This document shows positions 42,403 to 53,633 of a DNA stretch of 64,000 nucleotides, one piece after another; position 1 is the first letter of the stretch, and every line of letters starts with the position of its first letter. This stretch comes from Didymella arachidicola. Its lineage: Eukaryota > Ascomycota > Dothideomycetes > Pleosporales > Didymellaceae. A program made the translations under genes and the position numbers. The notes below the pieces were generated by a model, which saw only the letters and a program-made list of their open reading frames with translations, did not search any database and was not told the DNA's origin. Location of the stretch: positions 868,001 to 932,000 of the forward strand of contig CM049999.1 in the NCBI GenBank assembly GCA_016630955.3. The letters run 5' to 3'.

Positions 42403-43933
42403 CCAACCGACATACCAGCAGCCCAAACTCAACTATCAAACTATAAGGAAGTACAGGACAAGATCTCGAAGGGCTCACCGTTGAGAGACTCCGAACTATT
42501 AGGGGTCTACACACATTAGAGTGGACGACAACGTGTCGATGTCTACCGGCCAAAAGCCTCATTCTCAGGTTTTGTCGTGACCGTGGAAATCAGGAGAAGG
42601 CGCTTCTGCGATGGACTGAGAGAGCTGCTTTAATGCCTGACATATACATGTCCTGTGGCGAGAACATTGGGAGATTGGCACGAGGGCATATAGTCTCTGA
42701 TCGACTGCTGAACAAGATGACGATTGCTCGACCGAATTTCCGGCACAAATCCAGCCTTGCATGGATCGCGGAATCCGCGTCGTCGCTCGCAGAATCAGTC
42801 TTCACGTGGTGGTCTGTCGATGTTATACAACAGCACGATCACGCGGCGTCTTGACAACCTAAGGACGTCGGTCTGGAGTTTTATAATGGAACATTGTTCG
42901 ACCATAGTATGATACACTCAGACCACTACCCTGCGGGTTTCGAAACGACGGCAATGGCATGCGGCTTGGGGAGTCAGACATGTAGCACGCGACAAGCTCA
43001 TGCCTGCCATTGCAATCATCCTCAGACGCTGGATTGCGCTATCTCCAGATTACTCCAACCACCAGAAAGTGGCCGATGTGCAGTTTCTGCTCGGCTGGCC
43101 TGGTTCCCTCCCGATCGTTCGCGCTTCCGTCTCCACAATGTAAGTCGTCAGAGGAAGTCTCGAACTTATCAATAGACCTACCGTATTTGCTTCCAGTTGC
43201 GGAAGTTCGAGTCGCGGCATTATTTCGCTGCACTGCAAACCCGGTGGTTCTACAAGGCCGCAATATTGAAACATCTTTTCCGACATCGCGTCAAGTGCTT
43301 TTGCAGTGCTGACTTGCGCACACGGCGCCAAGATCCAACAGCGACAGGCACACGATTCGCGGCCTTGACTATTGCATCATGTTAGTTTTTTGTGTTCCTG
43401 AGGCAGGTTTTGGGTATGCACGCAAGATGGAAGGATCAAATGAGTTCCCGCCTCATCATTTCGCCAACGTTTGATCTCCGCTTAGCGTCTTTTCAACCCT
43501 GCACTCTCATCAGAGATCCTGTGGATTTCATCTCACCAAGCTTTTCGCGCATGTCCACTGCGTGAGCCTAGACCTGGGGTGGTCTGTAAACACGGATGTG
43601 GCCGGGTTATCCTGCACGTCTGCAGCCGTGCCGCTCCCGCTGGACGACATTTTGACATAGAGCTCATTTACTCCCGGGCAAATGTTGGGTTCCACTACAT
43701 GTGGCAATGTAGATGAAATGTTGCGCCAGGGGTTACCAGGGGTTTATGTATTGGGACTGCCCGCTCGATGAAGGCTTTACGAGCTTCGGTCTCTCCCACC
43801 ACAGTCACTCATTTTCGCAAGCCTAGTGCTGCTGCCACTCGTTTGATACGATCACTCACAGTCATTAATCTAAGGAGGATCGAAGACGTTCCAGATATTC
43901 AGAACAATCAACCTAACATAAGCTTAAATCAAC
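42403..43933. other. Long intergenic region before the expansin-like gene
   Basis: About 1.5 kb of gene-free sequence. Frames of up to 100 codons on both strands overlap one another and show no family features. A long promoter is common for regulated secreted-protein genes, but that is inference. Confidence 0.35.
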
Positions 43934-45116
43934 ATGAAGTCGACCATCTTCTCCATCATTCCCATCGTGGGCTTCGCCCTCGCCCAAGACACCTGCACCA
44001 GGCGGACTGTCACTAAGACTGAGACCGAGAGGACATATGTCACCGTCCAGCCTAGCCCTGTCCCCAGTGATATCACCATCACATCCACCATTGGTAAGTT
44101 TTCGTCGCACCTTCTCTGCTGTATCCCACTGACTTCAGCAAGACATCACGACTACGATCACAGTACATCCCTCTTCATCAGCTGAGGCTTCAGCGACTGG
44201 TCTTCACTGGGGCAACGGAACCTGGGGCAACTGGACTGTCCGCCCCAGGCCCTCTCTGTCATCGGTCAGCCTTGACTACACAGACTCTGCTATCACCGAG
44301 ACACCTGCTCCTACCCCATATGTTCCTGGTCAGGGCTACGGATCGCCCAGCGAGACCAGCGAGACAGCGATTCCCACCTCTGAGACCCCTGCCGCCGCCG
44401 AGTCATCCTCCATCTACCAGTCTCCTGCTGCCGCTTCCCCTGCCGCTTCCCCTGCCGCTTCCCCTGCCGCCCAGGCCCAGGGCGCTAGGGCTCAGGCTGT
44501 ATCTGCTGCTGGTTCCAAGCGTGGCGAGGCCACTTTCTACGGCGGCAACACCAACGGCGGAATGTGCTCGTTTGACCAAGGCTACACCATCCCCTCAGGT
44601 CTCTTCGGCACCGCCCTCTCCGACTCCAACTGGGACGGCGCCGCCAACTGCGGAGCCTGCGTGTCCGTCACCGGGCCGAACGGCAACAGCATCAAAGCCA
44701 TGATCACCGACCAGTGCCCCGGCTGCGGCACCAACCACCTGGACCTGTACGAGGACGCGTTCAAGAAGCTCGCCGACCCCAGCAAGGGCGTGATCTCTGT
44801 CAGCTGGGACATTGTGCCCTGCGGCATCACCTCGCCGATTGTGCTGAAGAACAAGTCCGGCACAAGCGCCTACTGGTTCAGCATGCAGGTCGTCAACTCC
44901 AACGTCGCCGTCAAGTCGCTCGAGGTCTCGACCGACGGCGGTAAGACGTGGAAGGCTACGACCCGCCAGCCGTACAACTACTTTGAGAACAGTTCCGGCT
45001 TTGGCACGCAGAGCGTTGATATTAGGGTTACGAGCACCAGCGGTCAGACTATTACTGTTAAGAGCGTTAGCATTGCGTCGTTGAGCACGAAGACTGCTGC
45101 TAGCAACTTCTCGTAG
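43934..45116 (+). CDS. Secreted expansin-like DPBB protein
   Basis: Two exons (43934-44093, 44143-45116; 49-nt intron) give about 377 residues. A signal peptide (MKSTIFSIIPIVGFALA) leads into a Ser/Thr/Pro/Ala-rich linker with three exact 12-bp repeats. A double-psi beta-barrel follows: GEATFYGGNTNGGMCSF, then CGACVSVTGPNG and ITDQCPGCGTNHLDLYEDAF, which carries the expansin-type HxD pair. The C-terminal domain (LEVSTDGGKTWKATTRQPYNYF) resembles the CBM63-like second domain. Such fungal expansin-like proteins loosen cellulose or chitin walls without hydrolysis. Plant-wall or own-wall target is not decidable here. Confidence 0.87.
44430..44465 (+). repeat. Three 12-bp in-frame repeats coding AASP
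   Basis: GCCGCTTCCCCT is repeated three times without mismatch inside the linker of the expansin-like gene. Copy number should vary by slippage without breaking the frame. Confidence 0.9.
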
Positions 45117-45574
45117 AGAGCGCTTCTTCGTTAGAGCGTCTGCTCGTTGGGGACTTGCATAGGGGAAAGGGTCCGCGTTGGGCCCGGGGGTTATGATGGT
45201 TTCTTCTTGATGATGGACCGATGAATGGATGTTTCAGTTCTCGTAGCTTTGTTGATTCGCTTCTTTGGATATTCTTTTTCTACCGCTAGATCGGCCATTT
45301 TCAATGCAAATCATCCAAATTCAAGAAGATTTTGGGACCATACCAGTGATTTGTTCACCTTCATGCTCAACGAGTGAAAGGCAGGGCGTGGATGCGCGTG
45401 CAGAGTAGCAGATTACTGTGCCCATCTGATGCCGAAGAATCCTGTGAATTGAGGCAGGATAAATGAGGACAATTCCTTGAACAATAAAAGTGACTATGCA
45501 GGAGGGCTTCGTGATAGGAGAGGAGCATGAAAGGCCAAGGGGAAAAGGAAGCAGATATGGTATTCAGATCTCTA
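45117..45574. other. Intergenic 3' flank of the expansin-like gene
   Basis: About 460 bp between the expansin-like stop and the end of the SNARE-like open frame. No gene or repeat was seen. Confidence 0.4.
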
Positions 45575-45874
45575 TCATCTGATGCGATCTAATCGCGCCC
45601 TATTCATCTTGATCTGAGCGTCCACCTCGCGAATGGATTTCGAATTCATACCCTGACATGTGACTTGATTTCGAGCTTCGTTGGCCTCTATCGCCATGGA
45701 TCTCCCCAGCTCCCTCAGGCGTTTCACAGCAGAACTCATACGCGCCTCGCTCTCCGTTCCTGCCACCCCCTGCTCCTCTTCATCTTCAGAGTCCGCCCCA
45801 AACTGGTACTTCGCGCGCTCAGCCAGTGTCGCCTTCCTGACAGAGCCAGCGCGCGCACCGAGACGGTTCTCACT
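45575..45874 (-). pseudogene. SNARE-like (Sec9/SNAP-25 type) open frame in phase after the SES1 stop
   Basis: Directly after the SES1 TGA (45877-45875) the same frame stays open for 99 codons to a TGA at 45577. The translated tail begins SENRLGARAGSVRKATLAER, continues KYQFGADSEDEEEQ and ends VDAQIKMNRARLDRIR. The middle (MSSAVKRLRELGRSMAIEAN) is an amphipathic helix. From my knowledge of the family, acidic YQF.ADSEDE segments and a C-terminal coil ending NRARLDRI resemble the second SNARE motif of fungal Sec9. At the place where the zero-layer Gln is expected, Ala appears to stand. No start codon for an independent full gene exists, so I read it as a fragment, possibly decayed, or a read-through extension. 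Confidence 0.45.
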
Positions 45875-47550
45875 TCATTTCGTCCTGTCAGGGATCGGCG
45901 CAGACTTCGGGGCAGCTGCTGGCGCCGGGGGCTTGACCTCGTCCTTGCTGGGCCGCCACTCCTTGACGAAGGGTAGGAACTCTGGCTGGCCGGGGATGTA
46001 TTTGCGCAGGACCTGGGGGACGACGAAGCCCTCGGGGGTCTGGTAGTTTTCGAGGATGCAGCAGAGCGTGCGTTCAGTGGCGCAAACTGAATAACATGGT
46101 TAGCATGCGTCTCACAATTGACAGCGAATTCTGTGCAGAGATAAAGGGGCTGTCGAAGCCGTTGTGTAGGGTTCAAAACGTACGTGTGCCGTTCAGAGCA
46201 TGGACGTATTCCTTGCGTGTGGCAGTCTGCTTCTTGACGCCAAAACGGATCTCCAGCTCGCGCGTCTGGTAGTCTGTGCAGTTGGAGATGGAAACGAGTT
46301 CCTTGTACTCGCCGCCGCCGGTGACGGGGAACCAAGCCTCAAGATCGCGCTTCATGGATGCCGCGTTGTCTGTATACCGGTGTCAGCTCGACTCCAAGTG
46401 GTGCAGAAATCTGCCTGATTTGACTTGATTAGGATTAACTTACTCAGTGCGCCACTGACGATGTTGATGACCTGGTACGGCAGGCCAAGGCTCTGGTAGA
46501 ACTCCTCAGACGTAGCGAGCATGCTCTCGAACGCCTCCCACGACTTCTCGGGGTGTGTGATGATAAACTGCTCGACCTTCTCAAACTGATGTATCCTGAA
46601 AATGCCCCAGGCATCCTTTCCGTGGGACCCAGCCTCCTTCCTGAAGTTGGTTGAGTAGCCAGCGTACTTGATGGGCAGGTCGGCGGTGCCGAGCCACTCT
46701 TCGGAGTGCAGAGCACTGATGGGCTGCTCGGACGTGGCGATGAGATACTTGTCTGTCTCAGGCTTGTCCTTGCTCTCGGTAACCTTGTACAGCTCGTCGT
46801 CGAAGTCAGAGAGTTGTGCAGTCTTGGCCATCTGGTCACGGAGCATAAAGAAGGGCGGCTGGTTGGGTGTGTAACCCTTGTTGAAGAGAAACTCGAGGCC
46901 GTAGTTGATGAGGGCAAGGTTGAGGAAGAGACCGTAGCCAGTCAAGCAGTAGCCTCTGTGTCCGACAATCTTCACGCCACGCTCGGGGTCGTAACCGTTC
47001 AATCTTGTGAGGACGCCGTGGTGTGGGATGCCGTCTGCCTTATGCTCCGCTTTCCTGTCCTCGGGCGCCCATGTCTTTACGACAGCATTGTCGTCCTCAG
47101 TAGCAGACACAGGAACGCCCGAGTGCACGTAGTTGCCGACCGACTTGGCCTTCTGGTTGAGCTTGACCAGCTTCTGAGCAGCCTCGTCTTCCTTGGCTGC
47201 CTTCTGCTTCTTCAGCTCGACCATCTGGGCAAGGAGCTCGCTGGCATCCTCCTTGGCCTTCTTCTTCTGACCAACGTCCCTCTGCAGCTTGTTGATTTCC
47301 GAACCGATTTGTGTGGCGTCATACTGGGTCTTCAGATGGTCCTCGAACAGCGCAATAACCTCGTCTACGATCTCGACAGGCGCATTGCGTTTGCGCTGTG
47401 ACTCGCGGATCTTCTCTGGGTCACCGCCGCGCTTCTCGATAAAGTCGTTGCTGTTTACCCCGCCATGTTAGTATGTTTACAAATGTTTGGAGAATTTCGA
47501 TTCTCCAGCCCGAAACTGGTGCGCTCAGGGTTGGCTTACACGTCAAGCAT
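45875..47550 (-). CDS. SES1: Cytosolic seryl-tRNA synthetase
   Basis: Minus-strand exons are 47550-47540 (11 nt, MLDV), 47450-46444, 46369-46184 and 46086-45875, giving about 471 residues. The N-terminal tRNA-binding coiled coil (EDHLKTQYDATQIGSEINKL...LLAQMVELKKQKAAK) is followed by the class II core: ATSEQPISALHSEEW (motif 2 neighbourhood), FRKEAGSHGKDAWGIFRIHQFEK and the motif 3 region LNGTLCATERTLCCILENYQ. It charges tRNA-Ser and provides the substrate for selenium-free serine decoding. Exon joins SGAL|NNAASMKRD and NGT|LCATER rebuild the family sequence exactly. The C-terminus is Pro/Ala-rich (KPPAPAAAPKSAPIPD). Confidence 0.95.
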
Positions 47551-48376
47551 CTTTTCTCACGGGTGCCGTTGTGTACTAGCTTAATTGCTCGTGTGCAAGA
47601 CGTTGCAGCCCGAGGACTCACAAATGTGGTGTTGCGGTGCGCTTGAGTCAGGGGACCGTGCGAATGGTGGGGTCAAGGACATCGTGGCTGCTGAGCAGGG
47701 CTCACTGCTATGCGGACTTCCCAGAAAAGCAAGTTCCGAACTGCGCGCGAAAGCATCGATCACAGTGCCTTCATCGTCAAAGCTTCAGAGCTGCCTAATC
47801 AAGTGGTGGCCGATGCGGTGCACGGTGATCGAGGGGCTTGAACGCTTGAACCCTGTGGAGCTGCAGGCTGGAGGTGGTGGCTGGTAGCTGAAGCGGCCCT
47901 CAAGTTGCAAAGGAAGTCGGCTGTAGGGGGGAACCAAGAAAACGTCAAGGTATTCGGAACTCATTGAGGCGTTATTTGTATGAAACAGTAGCTCTGTGTT
48001 CTACAATTACACTCTTGTTGCGGCCTCATTCGGTTGCATCACAAGAGAGCATCTTACGGGTGGGTAGGCAATTGCGCAAGAACGTCATAATCATTGCAGT
48101 ATATAGAATTCATCTCTGCAAAATCGTAGAGCCTGAAAGATTGAGAGTACCTGATAAACTCATTACGCCCCGCTCAAACACCAGTACGCCATTATGCCTC
48201 TGCGAAGAGGAAGTACCAGACGCATTTGCAGCAACCCAGTTCCCACCATCTATACCGTCTAGACCATCGACATTGTCCTTCATGAAGACGTACAGCCTCC
48301 CGGAAAATGCTTCTTCCAGCCCTTGTGCTTCTTGTCCTTCTCAGCATCTAGAGAAGAGTACTGTCAGTCATGAGCT
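47551..48376. other. Intergenic, SES1 promoter and RHB1 3' flank
   Basis: About 830 bp. It must contain the SES1 promoter on the minus strand. A 100-codon plus-strand frame overlaps the SES1 upstream region and has no family signature. Confidence 0.4.
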
Positions 48377-49254
48377 TTACATGACCTGACACCCACTCTT
48401 GCCGCCAGTGGGCTCACCAGGGTTCTGGCTTGTCTCCACCTGCTCGATCAGGAGCTGGAAGGCCTTCTCGACGTTCTCGTTATACCGCGCACTGGCCTCT
48501 GTCCAGCCGCACTTGAATTCCTGAGCGAGTTGCTTGCCGTCTTCCGGGGTGACCTGGCGCTGCTCGGGACGGAGATCGGACTTGTTGCCAACAATGACAA
48601 TGGGGACCCAGTCGACAGCCTGCGTAGTAGACGGGTTAACCAATGGCGCGCATAGTGAGATAGATGTTGGTGGAGAGACTTACGAGGTGGTTGAGGATCT
48701 TGTCGCGGATGATGCGCGCCATCTCGAAGCTCTGCTTGCTTGCGACCGAGTAGACAATCATGTAGCCATGGATACCAATGAAGTGTTTCGAGTTAAGAAT
48801 GCTATATTCATCCTAGATCGGGCATTCATGTTAGCAATGTTCGCACGTCCACACAAGCGAGAGTCTGCTATGCTACTGGGCAATGCGGTTTGCACTCGCG
48901 ATCGCAGCACAGCTCAGCCCTGAGCTGGAGTGGGGCTGCCGCTCTCGTGAGAGCGGGGACGCAGGAAAATCTCACGTACCTGGCCAGCAGTATCGATGAT
49001 TTCCGTCGCGAAGTCCTGGTTCTTCCACTTGATCATCTTGCTGAAGGTATTCTCGATAGTTGGGTAGTAGCTGTCGACGAAGTGGCCGTCGACGAATTGC
49101 ACCGTCATACTCGACTTGCCTGCACCGGTTCGCGTCAGTCACATCCGCCTGAGACGGTCGTTGGGGTGCATGTTGTAGCTCACAACTGCGCTTGCTTACC
49201 GACAGCTCGACTGCCGACAATGGCCATCTTTCTCTGTTTGGGAGGAGCGGGCAT
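48377..49254 (-). CDS. RHB1: Rheb-family small GTPase
   Basis: Four exons on the minus strand (49254-49200, 49119-48980, 48812-48684, 48619-48377; introns of 80, 167 and 64 nt) give about 188 residues. G-box motifs are complete: GSRAVGKSS (G1, with the Arg typical of Rheb), effector region YYPTIENTFSK, DTAGQDEYS (G3), VGNKSDL (G4) and TEASARYNENV (G5). The end CQVM is a CaaX box for farnesylation. Rheb activates TORC1 and in fission yeast controls growth and basic amino-acid uptake. Frame and conservation agree at all splice joins. Confidence 0.94.
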
Positions 49255-50384
49255 CTTGTTGCTGGATTCTATTACAGGGATGCGTTACGTGTCGCTGAGC
49301 GAATGCTGAGCAGTTTGCAAAGGTAACAGGTGATTTGCAGTGCAGACTGGTGAACTCGTTGGACTGCAGAGACACTGATGCCCAGGCGCGTTGCTCTGTC
49401 GATCAAGAAGCTAAATGACGTTCCGCGGGCGAGGAGCGAGGGACGAAGCCTACGAGGAAGGTGGTACCGAGTAAGGCAGGTCAACCAAGTACAGCGGCGC
49501 CGCTACCGGAAGTCCAAAAGATCGGAGGAGGAAGTGTGAAGGTGAGGTGAAGTTTGGGGTTTGTTTGCGCATCTCAATCTCGTACCCAAAAGTTCAGCCG
49601 CTTGCACATGCCGTCATCAATAACATGGTCCACGCAAGCTGGACCCTTTCCACACCTCCAATTGTGTTTACCCAGATTGCCCAATCCTGGGCATTCAATT
49701 TACGTGATGTCAATTCGTCCGAGTCTAGCGCACCTGTACCATGGGCAGCACTCGCAGCGACGTTCGGCACGTTCTCTGGCTCTTCTAAAAGCTAATGCCC
49801 TATCCGACATCCCCGCGAGCCTAGCTACCCTGATGTGTGGTCTGCGCGACTCGGGCTATGTCACATGCACGTCCAGCATGCATCTTGAAGACTCTGCGAA
49901 ACATCGTGATATGCAAGTTTCCTTGCAGCTGTGATGTTTCGCTGTGATAGCTTGAGGAAGTCGCCATAAAGGACTGGTATTCCGTCGGAAAGGATCTGGT
50001 CAGACTGGCATGCGGGTATCGTAGCGTACGGGACTTATCCACAATGGGGTGCTCGGTGAGATGCTTACGCATTTGTGGAACGGTTGTCTGGACGCCATCT
50101 GAGAATACTAGCGCTCCTACGATGACCAGAGGTACACCAAACGTATCAAGATCACAACTAGCTCGTCCTCAAGGCTTGTGGCAGCATTGTATGTGTTTTT
50201 AGTAACCTGTTAACATAGAGTAGTATGTGCCAAAACACATGCCCCGGGGTATCGTACTATATCCATGTCCTGCCTCCCGCGCAATGTGATGGACTGCAAG
50301 CAGTCCGGGTATCCAACTCCATAAGATTCATAGTTCATACGTATGATAGCCATCATGTATGCCTCCAGACATGAACTCCATTAC
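49255..50384. other. Intergenic, RHB1 promoter and WAPL 3' flank
   Basis: About 1.1 kb. Two overlapping plus-strand frames (49547-49795, 49554-49934) are in different phases and show no homology. No repeat or RNA gene was recognised. Confidence 0.4.
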
Positions 50385-53300
50385 TCATGCCTTCGCACTT
50401 TCCAGCTTCTTGACTACATGCATGATTCGCACGTAGTAATTGTTGAGCGCCTCCTGCCCCTCTGGGCTTTCAAATCTTTTAGCGGTCTTTTCGTCTACTG
50501 TTTCGTGGATGCGGGCAAAGACCCTCATGTTGTCTAGTAGAAGATGCAATTGTTGGTCAGGCAGCAAGGCCCGTATCTTGGACCGGACTGTAGCGTTGAG
50601 GCAAAGCATGCCCAGTAACACACCAAGGAAGTTGATCTTGATGCCCACTTCTGACTCTTCGAATGATGTTGCTCGAGCTGCTCGTTCAGACCCGACCACA
50701 TATGTCTTGACAAGCTCATCGACCAAGTTCGTGTCGTTGACGGCATTGAGCCGCGCCTGATCGTTGAGCTCGGCGAGGTTGATCATTGCACCCATGTTGA
50801 GTGTTAACGCGTCCTGGCCCTGTTTGTCCAAGCTTCCAGTGCTCAACAGCTTGAAACTCTCCACAAGCGAATGCAATAAAGGTTGTACGAACGCCCTGGT
50901 AGAGAATGGTTGACAAGCTTTGGGCTTGTTGTTCGTCAAGTTCATACATAGCTTCATTGCCTCCACTGCTTTAGTGAGACCGTCAGCCTCGAAAAAGATT
51001 GATATCACCTCGGATAGTTGCTGAAGAGTCTTGGTCGGCCATGTTGAGTAGCCCTGGTCCACGATCGACACAATCTCCAGTATCGATATAGAGAAGTCAA
51101 GTACTGCACAATCTTGTGAAGTGGAAATGGTGGCTTTGATGCGACTAGACGGCGAGAACATGACGGCAACAATTTGAGACACATCAGTTGGAGTCAAGAG
51201 TGCTTCTGTACTGCCAGACTCTCGAAGACTTTGTACGAGTAGATCAATCGCCTTGAGAGCCACAATCTGCGGAGACAGCTTCTCTGGAGTACTTGAAGAC
51301 CACACCTTCGCTGTCGATACGAGTGTGCGGAAGTCGGCCAATGATTCTTGTGCAATCTTCGACATGTTGGATTTGCGATCGCGCGCTACCCTTGATATAT
51401 CGGCTTCTTTGTCGACCAAGCTGATCAGGGTTGTCATGACGCCGGATTGATGTATTTGATCTACCGCGGCAAATGTAGGCTTCGTTTGAAGGATAAACAA
51501 AACTGAGACTGCGGCCACGAAATCAAAGATCGTGTCCGTAGGAGCAGCGATGTTTTCGAAGAGTTTGTGCATGAAGCCGGAGTCAAGAAGCTGGCTGACG
51601 AATCCAGCATCAGCCATCTTGGTGCACAAGTCCATCATTGCACTGCGCCGACCGCCCCGATTTGATCCATCTGATATCTCGCGAATCGACTCGTCCATGT
51701 CCCATGAGAACATGGTTTTCTGGCCATATTTTTTGAGCTCGTGATGCGTTCGTGGCTGACTCGTGGAGCCGTCTTCGTCGTCTGTCGAAACCGTCTGCGA
51801 GTCCATTTTCCAGCTGTCGTCCATGTCCATGGACATCAGAAATTCGTCTTCAGGATTTGCTTCTTGCAAGTAAGATCGCTGAGTGGCGTATGTAAGCTTC
51901 GGCCGAGTAGTCGGTCCAGCAGATATCTGTGAAGTTTGCGAGCCTCCTTGCTTTTCGTTCAGAAAGTCTTCGTTGCTGACTTCCCCAACGACCATACGCT
52001 TGGTTTGGACTGGCGTCTTATCGTTGTCGATAATCGTGCTATCAGCTTCATCATTACTGTCACTGTCCTCATCCTCAGAACTGGTATCTTCATCCTTGAG
52101 TGTAGCTATGAGTCGAGTCTTTCGGGATCGGCTACTGTAGGAGACATCGGATTTTGATCTAGCGAGAGCGCCAAGTAGCGACCTTGGCTTTCCATCTGTC
52201 AGCTGCAGAGCTGCAAGGGCGGAGGCTGGGGTTTTTGGTGCAGGTGTGCCACCCAATAGAGTGCTGAAGAGGTCTTTTTGATGAGGAGTGACAGAGCTAG
52301 GTGTTGAAATGGTCGTCTTCCTTATGGGCGCTCGTCGGACGGGTGTCGTCACTGGATCTGGAATGTCGTACATGGTATCATCAGAGGCGGGTACTTCCGA
52401 CGTGGGCTCGTAAGTCGAATTTGAAGCTTTCTCATAAGGAAGCATCTTATGTAGCACTGCTGGCGAAGACTGGCCTTTCAGCATTGCCGGTTGACTGACG
52501 ACCGGTACAGTGCGTGTCCTGGTTCTCCTTGGCTTGTTGATTGCAGACTCTGACGTTACAGGCTGGATTGCTTGGCGAGCAACCGACACCTTTACCGTCT
52601 CACGGCCTGGCGATGTTCCCGCTTGCCGCTTGAGTATCTTGTTCTCTCGTTGCAATCTTGCTGTCTGCTGCGCCGGGTCGGCGGTCGGTGAGGAGGACAC
52701 AGAGCCTTTGCGTTTTCGATTCTGCAGATTTCCGAGCTCGCTAGGCTTGCGCATTGTTTCCAGTGAAGAGACATTGCCAGGCTCCGGCTGCTTTGCTATC
52801 ACTTTCGAAATATGTCGAGGTGTTTGACGAGGAGCTGCAGGAATCGGCAAAGACGCGGCTTCATCGTCGGACGGCACATCGAACACGTCCAGACTCGCAG
52901 GTCGCTCGGTCGCCGGGTTCGCCGCCTGTTTCAAGACTGTTGACGATATTGGCCGCGCAGCTGCTGGCTTGAGTGTAGCCCATGGGATCGTGCTGGGAGT
53001 AGTAGCGCGGGAAGTATCTTTCGACGATGTGTTCGATCGTGGTAGTCGCTGCTCGCTCTCGCTGGCCTGGTTCTGACCTGCTGTCCCCTTCGTTGCCTTA
53101 ATTTGTGACGTGATGGTGACAGACTGTGTCCTAGCATTGGTTCCCTTCTCTTGTGTCGGTTTTTGAGGTCTGATCTGCTCTTGCGCCGCTTTGGGCTTGA
53201 CTTCTTCCGCTTTCGCAATCGTGGACTTCTGCGGTCGAGGCGCTGGTGCAGACGCGCGTTCCACTGAATTGGCTGCCTTCTTTGCTATGTTGGCGCGAGG

Positions 53301-53633
53301 AGCACCCGCTGTCTTGCTGCGCTGTACTGCTGGTCGTTTCGCAGGCGGGCTGGTCGGAACTCCAAACTCGTCGTCGGAGGGCAGATCGAAGACATCAGGG
53401 CTTGCGGTAGCTGCGCGCGCATGCACAGAGGGTCGCGCAGGCTTTGCGATTCCTTCCGATCCTGCCGGTGGCCCATTCAAAAGCGCAGAGTGCCTATGTG
53501 GTCGTTCGGGGGAAGGCGCATCGTCGTCGGGGAGGCTCGTTCGCGGTGGCGGAAGACGCGACAGTTTGCCGTATGTGATAACCTTCTTTCGCCTTTCGCC
53601 GGTCGTGAAGGTAGACGACGCAAACGAGGTCAT
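50385..53633 (-). CDS. WPL1: WAPL-domain cohesin release factor
   Basis: A single exon of 1082 residues. The first about 650 residues are disordered and rich in Ser/Pro/Lys, starting with the basic block RRKKVITYGKLSRL. They contain a repeated acidic motif DVFD[LV]PSDDE (residues about 80-89 and 249-258). The C-terminal helical WAPL domain begins near HHELKKYGQKTMFSWDMDES and includes RSAMMDLCTKMADAGFVSQLL and DFVAAVSVLFILQTKP. WAPL (yeast Rad61/Wpl1) opens the Smc3-kleisin gate with Pds5 and limits loop size. The intronless 3.2-kb frame is intact. The gene symbol is used in the family sense. Confidence 0.88.
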   Translation of the reverse strand: MTSFASSTFTTGERRKKVITYGKLSRLPPPRTSLPDDDAPSPERPHRHSALLNGPPAGSEGIAKPARPSVHARAATASPDVFDLPSDDEFGVPTSPPAKRPAVQRSKTAGAPRANIAKKAANSVERASAPAPRPQKSTIAKAEEVKPKAAQEQIRPQKPTQEKGTNARTQSVTITSQIKATKGTAGQNQASESEQRLPRSNTSSKDTSRATTPSTIPWATLKPAAARPISSTVLKQAANPATERPASLDVFDVPSDDEAASLPIPAAPRQTPRHISKVIAKQPEPGNVSSLETMRKPSELGNLQNRKRKGSVSSSPTADPAQQTARLQRENKILKRQAGTSPGRETVKVSVARQAIQPVTSESAINKPRRTRTRTVPVVSQPAMLKGQSSPAVLHKMLPYEKASNSTYEPTSEVPASDDTMYDIPDPVTTPVRRAPIRKTTISTPSSVTPHQKDLFSTLLGGTPAPKTPASALAALQLTDGKPRSLLGALARSKSDVSYSSRSRKTRLIATLKDEDTSSEDEDSDSNDEADSTIIDNDKTPVQTKRMVVGEVSNEDFLNEKQGGSQTSQISAGPTTRPKLTYATQRSYLQEANPEDEFLMSMDMDDSWKMDSQTVSTDDEDGSTSQPRTHHELKKYGQKTMFSWDMDESIREISDGSNRGGRRSAMMDLCTKMADAGFVSQLLDSGFMHKLFENIAAPTDTIFDFVAAVSVLFILQTKPTFAAVDQIHQSGVMTTLISLVDKEADISRVARDRKSNMSKIAQESLADFRTLVSTAKVWSSSTPEKLSPQIVALKAIDLLVQSLRESGSTEALLTPTDVSQIVAVMFSPSSRIKATISTSQDCAVLDFSISILEIVSIVDQGYSTWPTKTLQQLSEVISIFFEADGLTKAVEAMKLCMNLTNNKPKACQPFSTRAFVQPLLHSLVESFKLLSTGSLDKQGQDALTLNMGAMINLAELNDQARLNAVNDTNLVDELVKTYVVGSERAARATSFEESEVGIKINFLGVLLGMLCLNATVRSKIRALLPDQQLHLLLDNMRVFARIHETVDEKTAKRFESPEGQEALNNYYVRIMHVVKKLESAKA

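Noticed and set aside
45837..45873. A 37-nt intron giving an independent start (ATG overlapping the SES1 TGA) for the SNARE-like tail
   Set aside because: It is shorter than every other intron in the window, and the unspliced frame is already open and extends the SNARE-like resemblance, so splicing is not needed.
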